Assembly: GCF_001949145.1 (NCBI RefSeq)
Contig: NW_019091366.1
Location: forward strand, 864,492-928,491
Origin: Acanthaster planci
Taxonomy: Eukaryota; Echinodermata; Asteroidea; Valvatida; Acanthasteridae
Direction of reading: 5' to 3'
Length of the DNA stretch: 64,000 nt
In this document: positions 46,887-58,800 of the stretch, piece by piece
How positions within the stretch are numbered: the stretch's first letter is position 1
Layout of the letters: each line of letters starts with the position of its first letter
Translations under genes and position numbers: made by a program
Notes under the pieces: generated by a model
Databases searched by the model: none
Seen by the model: only the letters and a program-made list of their open reading frames with translations
Told to the model about the DNA's origin: nothing

Positions 46887-49800
46887 GTATGTGCACCAAA
46901 TCAAACGTTAATAACTAGTAAGTTGTGCACGGTTTAAGTTGAAATTTAGAGCAAAAACAACTTTCAGGGTTCGCCATCCAGTATTCGTTTGGTTAGGGTA
47001 TCAACGTCTATTTCCGACATCTTTCTCTGCGTTTTAATTTGGACTGGGTTATTCATTGTACATGTCATTCTTGGCAGTGTCACGATTTTAGTCGTCCTGT
47101 TATGCCAATTCGTAGATATCACATTGAACTGGTGAATGCAATTTTCAAAATAAAGCCTTAGGCCTACAATGAACGCAGGCACTAGTGGCAAGTGGTAGGC
47201 CTAGCACAAATACATAAGCCTTAGGGAAGTTAGACCTGTCGCAAATACTGCATGGTTGATTTTGCACAATGGTAGAAAGGCATTGTAGGAAGGAAAAAGA
47301 AAGACTTGCACAAGTTTTGTGTATAGCATGCGCTTTTGCACTGTTACTCCCCCTGGAAATGTGCCAGATACATAGTTAATAGTACATTGACCGGAGGGGG
47401 TATCATTGTTAAAACATAGGGACCCAGGCCAGCACTTTGATTGTGTGTATGTACTGTACGTACATTGTACTGTACATTCGCTGTGTGTGTATGCACGGTA
47501 TACGTGTTGTCGTTGCATGCACTGTGTACAACTTGCGTCCATCTGCCATTGCGTTTCGTTTTGTTCTCGTTGTGGTCTGATGTCGTCGATGTCCATCAAA
47601 AATGTCAAACAAGGTAGTAGGTAAGGAAGGGGATCTGAATGTAGACAAAGGATTCAAGAATTCTTGGAAATTTTCCTGGCTGGAAACCGAGGTGGACAGA
47701 GAATTAACCAAGGGGAAATCGATATATTATCATGACTTTCTCGTGAAAATTGACAAACCTGGGTACTGCAAGTGCACGTGGTGTGATGCGTGTTTGAAGC
47801 ATTTGGTTGGTAGACTGAAGGACATCAAAAGGCATGTCTTCTCGAAGATAGAATTTTGTGGACTGCAAACTGCAAACACTACATTGCGGTTTTAGTTAAA
47901 ATACTGTCCCGACCATACAATTGTCCCGTGTATGCAAAAAGCTTGGAGCTCTTGATATACCGATAACGCCTACATGTTGATGAGCACTTGTTCCAGACTG
48001 ACATTATTGCATGGTACGTTAAAATACTTGGCTTGGGCATACGCTGTCATGTTAAGTCGTTGGATGGGCCAGCGGATGTCGCCTGTGCCGTGCTATGCCT
48101 GCAATCGTGCTATGCGTGCGATTGTGCAGTCTGCATGGAGCGGGCTGGGCTGCCGGTGCGTGGCGGGCTGAGTGTATGACATCCATACATTTTGGTGATG
48201 TAGCGCGATGTTCTGGTCGAATTTGAGCAATCAAGGAACAATGTGTACGCCGCTTTCTGTGTACCTCGCTGAACAGGGGCAGTCGATATGCACGTGTAGG
48301 GCACTATGGCCAAGAATAAAAAAAGGGCACTGCCATCTTAACGGTGAAGCACGATCACTTTTCAGCGGTCAAATGGGAGGGCACCGACGGCCATGGCCGT
48401 CGTGGCCATCGTGAAATTCAAGGCCTGTGGTACAAGTTGTCCAAGGTACAAGTTGCCCCTGGTACGAGTTGACTCGAAAGCACCGAGCCTACTCCAAATC
48501 ACAAGTTAGGTTGGAGAAAAACATTTTGATTAACTTGGACAGAAGAAGTGCTTACCACTTCAGCACAAGGCCCGCCATTAGGCCTATCCTCTCTAAGAAA
48601 CATAAATTTTATCAAAAGTTGAACCAGAAGGTGTGTTCTGCCCACAGCTGTGCAAGACTGCGCCATGTCCAGTCACTTCTGAGAGAACCTTCTGATCAGG
48701 ATTCATCAGCCACTGATGCAGTCCTCTGCATTCTGGGAATCGATAGCAGGTTAGTGATTTAGCACAAAAGGGACAGAATTCATATGTGTGCCAGCCCGCG
48801 CATTGAGCCCCGCCCCGAAGAGAGCTGTGATTGACAAAAATTGCGAATGTAGTCTTGTTTCTTGACCAGGATGGAGATTTGTTTTGATGAATCCAAAAGC
48901 CTGAGTCGGGTAACCAGACGAAAAACAAAATGGTGTCATTCGACTATTAAGTGGTTGTCTTTTGACAAAGTCGGGTTAGAAATTTGAAGCTGTCTTGCTT
49001 AAATATTGTCAAAATTTACCTAAACAAGGCCTATCGGGATTGAGTAATGGCTCTCTTTAAGGTCAAAATGTTAGTTTGAGAAAGTGGACTTGGCTTCCTT
49101 ATTATAGGAACAAGGTGCAAATGGTAATGAACCCCCAAAAATGTGACATCACAAGTCCCACAGCTTTAAGAAATGAAATCAGTGAAGTAATGGCTGTCTA
49201 TAATTTTTCCTAAGGTACAATGAGGGTTGCCGAGAGTTGGCTAACTACCTTCTGTTTGGATTTCTGGATCTAAGAAAAGAAGAATCAGATAGGTATATTT
49301 TGAATTTGTAAAATATTTTCCTTACCAAGTGTTCAGATATAAAGTGTGGCCTTACATACAGTAAAATCTCCATAACTCAAAATCGGTTCACTCGAAACTC
49401 CGCTTAATTCAAAGAGTAATTCATTTCCGCCAAAAGAATAGGGTTTTATGTACAAAAACATATCAGTAACTCAAACTGCTCACGTTGACAGATACGTTTA
49501 CCTTGAAGTTTTTTGTCAAAATACTTCCAGAAAGTGTAAACAGAGCGCGGGTCTAGTTATGAATCATTTGTGACTCAAACACTTCGTCTTTTCAGATGTA
49601 TGCATTTTAAACTTTTTTGTTCATAATTATCAAAAGAAGTAGTTTAGAAATGATGATACTTAATTGTATAAAATTTGTGCTTGATTATTTTCATATCATT
49701 GCTTTCTAAACCACAGGACTGGAATCGGCGAAGATATTGCAGATGGTGAGTGTTCATTTGTTGGAAATCATAGCTCACTTTCATGGTAAATGGAATTATT

Positions 49801-52800
49801 CTGCAAAATGTGAATAATTAACCATTCATTTGTGTCCACATGCTGGAGAATGGTAATTTGAAATCATTTCTCAGTATTGACAGACCCCATAAATGCTAAC
49901 CAAATACAGTTTGACCCATTCCAACTAAACTGCAGCCCAGCACAACCTGCCCAAGCCCCGCATAGCCAACCAAGGTCAGCCCAACTCGATCCATCCTAGC
50001 CCTGTCCTGCCAAAACATCTTGTACATCTCCAAGACTCCCACTTTCGGTAGTTTAAGAGTGAAATGAACCGGGGTAGATTTGAAATTAAAACGGGTGATA
50101 ACCAGGGGTTTACCTCAAGGTTTAACAAGGTTAACTGGGTTTTGGTTTTGGCTTTTTTGAAAATAGCACCTGCTTTTTATCCATAGACCTCCTCATTCTG
50201 GTGAAGAAGGATAGCATCCATGTCCATTACATGCCCGCTGACCATGCCTACGTCATCCCCTACATAGCCCACTGGCACAATCTTCACTTACACTGTTTGA
50301 CCGATGCAGAGGTAAGACCGTTCCGAGCAGACTCTTTAGCACGTGATAGTATCATCAGGAGTCTCTTTTGTATGGGGTGAATGGACATATCCGTCAAGAA
50401 TAAGTTGTAAACGTTTTTTTTTTCTTGCCTGAAGGAGGGGAGGGGTCAGTTGTTAAAGATAAGTCAACACATTTCCTGTTTTGTTGTTATTTTTGCTCGC
50501 TTTTGTTTTTCAAATGTGCATGTTTTTTTTTGGCCTGACAAAGAGTTGCCTGTTGTGATTTACCGGAGAATATCCCAAGGCACGATATTAAAGCAATCTC
50601 CTCAACTGTGGACCCCTGCAGGAAATTTTTTAATTACTTGACAAGCTAATATAGAGATCGGGCTTGAGTGACTTCCATGTAATTCACACTGCTAAAAAAA
50701 GGGGGGAAATTCTGAAGCTAATAATAATAAAAGCCTGAGGGCAAAGACTAATAAATTTGGCCGGCGCGCCATTGAAGGAGTTGAACAATCTGAGTGTCCA
50801 ATCAAGTGTGTGAAAAGCCCATTCATCTCAACCCTCAGGGTACCAGCTCTCTCTAATGCACACTCTACCGGGCCCTGTCCAGGCAAACCTCCCCGTGCTG
50901 GTCCATGCACTTTCTAGTCAATTGCCCCCTGGCTTTATGGTAATTTGCCTGTCGCAGCACAGAGTAGAGACGGAGGCATTTGTGCCACTTATTAAACACA
51001 GAGATCATTGAAGAGATAACATCGTAAGATAATTATTCCTATACATGCATACATGCTAGGAATACCAAATAATGACATTTTCTGCCCGTTTCATTTATGT
51101 TTATGAGATGTTATTTTTATTGAAAACATTTGGAAAACCCCACTGTCAAATTTAGATGATTTTCGTGAATTATTAACCCAACCCTGGAGCAAAATTCTTG
51201 TAACTTTGGTGCAATGCATAGTTGTGTCAGTGACTTGAGGTGGTATGCCAGTGGCTTATTGCTGGAGTTGTTCAAAATTTAGCAATCTTTTGAGTTTATG
51301 CACATTCACTTTATTTGTGCTTGGAGTTCACTGTTTGGAGAAAAATGAAGAAAAACTCTGTTCGTTTTCAGCCCTTAAAGAGCAGGTCATGAAAAATCCA
51401 TGGAATATGACACATTCCTGAGTGCATGGATAGTGCACATGTAAGGTCAATCTACAGAACAAAGACGGACAGAGACATTTCTTCCCCCCCCCCCAAAAAA
51501 AAATAAAATGCTGTGTATTCAATTAAATAAAGAGCACCTCATCGTGCGGTACGTTACCATCCTGGCAACATGGCATGCGTGACCACACATTCATGTTACG
51601 TCTGTCAAAAACTGTTGACACGCCGTCAGCACACATCCAACATACTTCCTTAATTAATGCTAAGTTGGTAATGTGCACATTTGTCTGACATAAAATACAA
51701 TCTTGGTAAGTCTATCAGACCTGACTTGCATCCTTAAAACGGATAGCCATTCGCCAGCTGTATGTACTTATGTCATTTTCCTGATCCACTGGTTTGGCTG
51801 AGCACAGTTCATTTCAAACCAGCCCGACATTTCCATGTGTTCACCTCCTTACAGCACAAGGAGAATGAGGATGCAGCAGAGAATTACAAGGTGCTCAGCT
51901 TTATCGAGATGGTTCGGGACTGCTCAAGAATAGGGGTTCCCTATTTTGCCAGAGGTAAGCTCGAGTGTATGATTGTTTTGGAGTTATCTGTAGATAACTG
52001 ATTAATAGAAATGGTATTTTTAAATTTCTGACACTCAAGACTGGAGTTTTCCCAAGCTGTTTTTGATAATGTTGGCTAGAACTGTTTCAAGGGTTGATGG
52101 TAGAAAGATCAGCTGGCAGGGTGACTAACCTAAAAGGTCTGAACACCTAGTAAGTCAGGGGGAAACTGGCAAGGTAGACCAGGGTAATTGGCATGGATGG
52201 AATTTGAACTGGAGTCGAGATGGATGGTGAAAGGAGGGCTCATAAACTAGGCTGACCTCTTTTGGACTATCCAGGGCATTTCTAGTCCATTTTGTACATA
52301 ATGCACCTGAGTTGAACTCTTGTGGAGAGAATTACTCAACACACTTGCAAAGTGTGCGAATTGAAAGGCACTCTCTTGTTGGGAGACCCAAGAAAATCCT
52401 AGCGATGGAAGAGTTTGTTTCCATTCACAGCAGCCAAAGATGTTAGGTTCTTGATTGCAATGCAACATGAATCCTTCGCAAATGATGTTATGTTGGATCT
52501 GTTCTTGTTTAAATGTCAGTCCGGCAATCTTCCTCTCTGTCTTTTCATAGACCATGTCCAGACGTTTGACCACTTTGCTGTGGAGAAGTGGCCCATTATT
52601 CAGACGTATGGACTGGAAGATTTTGGCACGTGAGTATCCAGTCCTCCAACTTCGTCACTGTTCCTCCTGCATCTTAGCAGGTCTGTAGGGCAGCCGCTTT
52701 GTGAAACTGACTTGATCGTTGAGCCGAGAAGAACAGACTTTAAGTGTTTATTTCTTGCTTTGTTTTTTGTTTCTCAGGGGTGGTTTCTTCACCATGAAAC

Positions 52801-55800
52801 ATGAGGTGAGTATAAACAATATTCTAACTAAAAACGAAGAACTCGCATCGGTTTCATTCAGACAAAATTTCTGCCGAATGAGAGAAACTTGCTAACACTG
52901 CGCACCTGTCGAATTTGTGTTTTGTCATATTTTTAAATTGTTTCCACATCTCCTAGACGTTGGAGAAAAGCTAGGAGGAAATGTTTGTGCTCGGTCTCTG
53001 TACAGTAAGATGTCTATAGATATGTAGGCACTTTTCTTTGGTCTTTCACTAGTCACTATCAGTCTTCTTTTCTCTCATAGCTTTGCCTATCTCCTTACAG
53101 GTTGTCGACATGACCGAGTCCCTCTCTAGAATCTACGACATCGTGGATCCCGTCTCTCTGGAGAAGCTGGTTACGCAGCAGCTACCTTTGTTTGAGAGGC
53201 AGTGGAATGCTCTCCTGACCAATGTGGATATTTCTTTGTAAGTACCCCCCCTCCAAAAAGGCTACATGGTTGTTCCTATTTCTGCCATCAGCACTTAGAA
53301 CGTGTGGAACCATGCTTAGCTGACTTCTGCAAAGAAATGAGGTCACTTGACCCTTTAGAAAAAGTAGTGCACTTCAAGTTGTCGAGAATGTTCCAGAAGT
53401 GGGGAGTGGCATCATTTGTGATTTTACTCCCATATGTCTCGTTGATCTTGTTGAAAATGTCAGAACTACGCAAGAAGAATAAAGCACTAATTCACACCCA
53501 AGGTGTTACTACTTTATACATTGACCGTGTGGGCATTGCAAGCGTTTAGATGACCCTCCCCCAATTAAAAAAAAAAATAAATATCATCTCCAATGGGCTT
53601 ACAAAGGACCATAGTATGTCTTCATTGGGTTTGGCACAGAATCCTTCATCTTAACTTAAGTGGGATCTGTTTTTTTTTTTTAGTTCACTTTGTTCAACTC
53701 GATTATATTTTGAGTATCAGACGAGAGAAATGTGGCTCTCTGTTATCGTGGATGTCTGTGATAAATGGCAAATGACTTAATTGATTCTGGCGACAATCTC
53801 CTAGCACCAAATTGTTCCCAAGAGAAATGAGTATGTTGAGCACTTGTGAATTGTGAAGATTTGATTGAAAAGGAATTATGTTTGTACAGTAACCTGTCAG
53901 TCCAACTTGCTGACTCACAAAGTTATTTTTTAATTTCAGCAAGGACAGATCCACTTTTGGGGAGCTATTGGAGAGCACAGTTGTAGAGGTATGAAAATTG
54001 TCCCCAACCCAATGATGGTTTATGCATTGCATTTTTTAATCAAATTATTTAATTCCAGAAATTACATTTCATTCATTAAACATACTTTCATGGTTTGTAT
54101 TTGATCTGGTAAAGAAAAAACATGTGCTTTTAATTGTATCTGGGAAAGGAAATTTCTGCCCTCTTTAAATTTCTTTTTGGATAAGACTATTTATGGGTTA
54201 CTTATGAAATGTGCTGACTAATGCACGGACCGCTGGAATCTTTTTTTTCCACACAGCCACTGAAAAGTTTCTATAGCCACGGTCGTGTTGCCAGCCCAAG
54301 ATCGGACACAAGGTAAAATATATTTATGTTTGGCAAATTTCTTTTTTCAGATTTACATGGTTTCATGAACATTACAGCGAACCATGGTTAACAGCCCAGT
54401 AACATGATGAAGTTATCATGACTTAACCCTAGCCCTGCCAGATGCAGCACAGTGCATCAGGTGAAAAAGCCTGATGCACCTTGATGCACTGGGCAATCAA
54501 CAGCGGGGAACCAGCTGCCAATGGTGAGACAGGAGGTGTATGGAGGAAAGAATAGATTCTTCCATGGTCCCATTGGACAATGCCATTGCTGGAACTTGTG
54601 GTAACTGGTAACCACTGACTGCCAGGCCATTATTTGGCCTTAGGGACAGCCCACCTGTTCGATCTTTTTGCACTGGGCAGGCAAGCCACTTTGAAAAATG
54701 ATACGGACTGATGTGCCGGGCATGGTTTCTAGCCAAAACATCCTGGAGGGTTAGGGATCATATCAGGGTCAAGATTTCTCAGGTAATTCTTGTTGGTGTT
54801 GAGTTTTGGTTCCCTCCCTATCGAGCTACTGTTCACATGTGTTCTGGGGCTGGACACTTAGCCACGGTTTAGTGATTGGGGATACTTGTGAGAAGAGTGT
54901 CATGATAGCTGTTGCTCTGAGCTTGTAGTATCAAGTTGTACACTTCCTTGGGCATTGAGATGGTCACGTGATTGCCATGTGACCCGTCAAGCAGCCCCTT
55001 TATTGGCACATATGTATCTCTCGTAAATATCCGTTGTTTTTACATCAACCACTACATGCAATCATTTCAGTCTTTCCCCAAAAGACCATTTTTCCTGGCA
55101 GTTAAAGAAAACTGCTTGTGTGGGATGATTTCCAAGTTCTGGTTTAAATTTTGTTGATGGATGCAGGAAACCGTTTGTGTTTTTCGGCCAGCGTTCTGGC
55201 AGTACCACAGCACCCGACACGGACGGCACTGTGGGTACTTCAGGGGTCAGCAAGAGTGCGGCCAAGCATATGGTAAGAGAAAACCAACCCTTCAGCATTT
55301 TTGGGGCAGGTAACCCTTGCCCAACCACATCCCCCACATGTACTGCTTTAACTGTACTCACAAATCCATCAACCACATTCACCAAGGAATGATAAACTGA
55401 ACTTCCGATAATGAAATGAAACCCCCCCTTGAATCAGTCCATGTTGGGGTTGTTGGCGTATCTGACTGAAAAAAAATCAAATTGTTAATGTTACGGTTAT
55501 TTTAGGGTAAAATAATGAATTAGACTTCACTTAGTATTTGTACCTTTTCTGAACGGCAAGGAACAACCTATAGATTGATGTATTGCATGACAAATGAAGG
55601 CCCCAGAAGCACAGTGTTCATGGGAATTCTTGACAACTAGAATAAAACAGCAAAGTGTGGCTGATGAAGATTTCAGCTTACTTCATTACTGGAAGAAAAG
55701 ACAAGCTTTCCAACTGAATTGTTCCCCCCGTTTTGCCGGTGCCAGATTTGCCAGGCTGTGGGCCCTAAGAGTCCCCTGTGTTGTGGGCGAACTTACTTCT

Positions 55801-58800
55801 TTGGCAGTGGGCACACCCCCTACCCTGTGACGGGAGGTACTCCCAGAGCCCCTAGACCACCCAAGACAGATATAGAGTGAGTAGCATCTACTCAAGATTA
55901 TTAGTTATCACATTGATGCTGTTAACACCAAAGAGACAAAAACCTCTTGTCCTGGGGTTCAGTTGGCACCTCCTGCAAATGCAGAACCAAAACAAATTTT
56001 GTGACATCCGGATTTGTATTTTCTCATTGGTATTTAGCGCTATCCTGATGATTTGTCTCCTCAATCCCATAAGGTCCTCCAAAACCCTTTTATTGATTTT
56101 AAAGGATCTGGGTAATTGATATGCAAAACTGCTGCTCAAGATTCTGTGAAGCTGTTGGCCAGCAATATTGCGGCACAAACTGAAATTTAATACTATTTAA
56201 TTATAGGGCTTGAAAGATATTTGAAGGGAGGGAATTTTTCGGTGACGTTTCTCAGCTCAGTGGTTTATTTCTTGTCTTTCCCGGTCAGACTCTTGTCTAT
56301 CCTCTACAAGGTTGCAATAGACGCAGTGCTGGCTTCCATCCAGGCCTACGGACAGTCCACAAGTGAAAAAGAGGTCAGGTCGGAGCATGTGCTGTTTATA
56401 TTTGTGCCTGTCCAGTGGTTTGTGTAAACAAAACCTCAAGCGTCCTAGCAAAAGAAAATTCTTAGTCCTTGGGAAGGTCTCTGTTTTCTTTCTGGGCATT
56501 TTTGTATGGAGAGAATAATGCATTCTCCCTCTCGGTAGTCACTTTTCTGTTCCTTCGGGCAGTGTGGAATCAGTTGTGATTCTATGCTTTTTTTTTGCTC
56601 CATTGTTTGTCTTCCAGGTAGAGGCAGTGTGCAGACACACTCTGATGGAGGGTTGTGCAGACCACATGCTGAATGTCGAAACATACGCTACAAGGTACTT
56701 GACCGTAAAACTCAAAACATGTGGATTCTGTTAACATTACAGAGTGGAATTGATGGTTGAAAGCCAGTGTTGGATACAATTTGTTTTATCCAATTTCAAT
56801 GAATTGTGCTTGTTTAATACACCTGTTTGATCAAACACTGCTCATCGGAGCACATGCCAATGTGTCTTGGCTTTTTATCTTCATGTTGTGGTTGTCCAGC
56901 TTTTGTGTAGACCCTAACAGCGATTCCATGATTCCGAAATTATTTCACTGTAACATGGAATGGACATAGTTTTTAGGCATTGCATAATGTGTGGTAACTT
57001 AAGACTGTGAATTTGATTTTGTACAGTAATTTTGGGGAAAATGACAGTCCCTTGCAAAACAAATTCCTGTGAACATGACAGAGAAACTGACGGATAAGTT
57101 GATTATTATTCACAGAATGCAGTTTTCCCTAGAGGCTTTTGATCACTTTGGCAGTCTGGTTTCCTTGGAGGAAAGCAAACCATCACCCCTGGTGAAAATG
57201 GTAAGGCTTAGTTAGGCTACGTGAACTTGTTTAGTTTTGGAAACATTTCAGATCTTAACTATCTACTGAAAGCATTGAAAGTGTACCCCTTGATAAGATT
57301 TTCACAGCTTGAACATTCAGCCCTCTTTTAATACACCGAAAAAAAGGGAGGTCTTTTCCTGAAGAAGATGGTGTCACTGTCTAGAATGCTGTCTCAGATG
57401 GTTTCCGTCGGTGTGGATCACGCTAGTTCTTCATTAGAAGAATATTGACCGATTGTCTTACAAGTGTGCAGTAAGATTGCCGTGAATTGAACATTGAACT
57501 GTTTGCCAACACCACCAGGCAAGCCTCAGACTCACTGACATCGTCAGTCTGGAGCATCATGGGAGCTCCCTGGGATCTCTGCTGTTCTCCGAGAGCTTCT
57601 TAGACTCAAGAATCGCCGTTTCTCATTCTGGTAAGGTCCCAGACCGGAAGGGGTTTAATGTGTTCAAAGACGTCACGCCCTCGTCAGGATCTGCACTCGG
57701 TTTGGAGCTTCCTACGCAGTGTAATCAGTGTTCCGTGATGAGCCATTAACCCTAACACTCCTCAATCTTTCACCTGTTGGAGGACTTAGGACTGTTAGGG
57801 TTAACTTAGATGCAGGTGTTGACTTATGGATTATGAATTGGAGCAAGACATGTTTTGTCAGAGTGCATTTTTTTGTCTGCCTTGGTGGTTTATTTCCATA
57901 TGGTTACAGCCCCTTGCATTCCGTTGCAGGTCAGCGTCCTACCATTGACAGCCAGTGTCTGATTCTGACCAGCCATGTTCCAAGATACGTCTCATGGGCT
58001 GTAAGTTGATCCTGCCGCAATTGTTTGGCGCACCCGAAACCCTAATTTTTCAGTCTATTAAGAATTTCTAGAATTTCACAAATATCACTGAGTATATGAT
58101 GTGTGCAATTTAAGGTCATTTCAATGGCAGCAGCAAGTGGTTACTGTCTGTGATGTTCAGTTTTGTTCAGTTTTGTGTCTGATGAGGTCGAATCTTTCAC
58201 TTCATTTTCAGGTTGACGTAGCAGACAAGATCACGTCCAAACTCAGGGAGACGTTCACAAAGGTAAAAGAAGTTGTTTTCTCTGAAGCTGGAAGATTGTC
58301 TGATGGTATGCCTTACTTGTGTTCCAGTTGCCAATATATATGGGCCTGCTTTGTTTTAGTTTTTAATAATCTGTTGTGTCTGTCTTTATTGGCTGACCTG
58401 GTTTACAGTCGTTGGATGTGTTTGGCAAGGTTCTGCTCACCGGCGAATCCATCGTTGCCTTCGGAAGTAAGGAGCTATCTGCGGCTCATGAAGGTAGGGA
58501 CAAAGTTTTTACACTACGGTCCTGTAAACACAGCCATTGGTGGGAACACTTACTTTTCAGGAACAGCTTGCATTCCCATCGTGAACGTGAAGAACACTGA
58601 ATATTTAGAGTTTTGACATCTCTCAAAGTTGTGTTTTTAAAAAAACCTGATATTCTTAGAATATTTCAGATTGGTACAAAGCAGTTTCTGGAAAAGAAAA
58701 AAAAAGAGGGTTGCACGCTATGTGTCCATTTGTGTGTCTTAACTTAAGCTGCTGTACAGAAAGTGACTACTAAAAGCTCAAGGATTACAGAGTGCCTGCC

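Larger units (their letters stand above)
46887..48647 (+). other. DNAAF9 intron 1 (1.76 kb)
   Basis: Contains a 97-codon BED-like zinc-finger ORF (47602-47895), a GTACGTACATTGTACTGTACA-like palindromic patch near 47450-47475, a GC-richer tract (48060-48180), an 18-bp perfect palindrome (48385-48402) and three spaced GGTAC[AG]AGTTG words (48428-48472). It looks like accumulated transposon debris. Confidence 0.55.

Noticed and set aside
53202-53549. 115-codon frame starting inside DNAAF9 exon 9 in a different frame
   Set aside because: The exon 9 frame and donor are unambiguous; this is out-of-frame read-through into intron 9.
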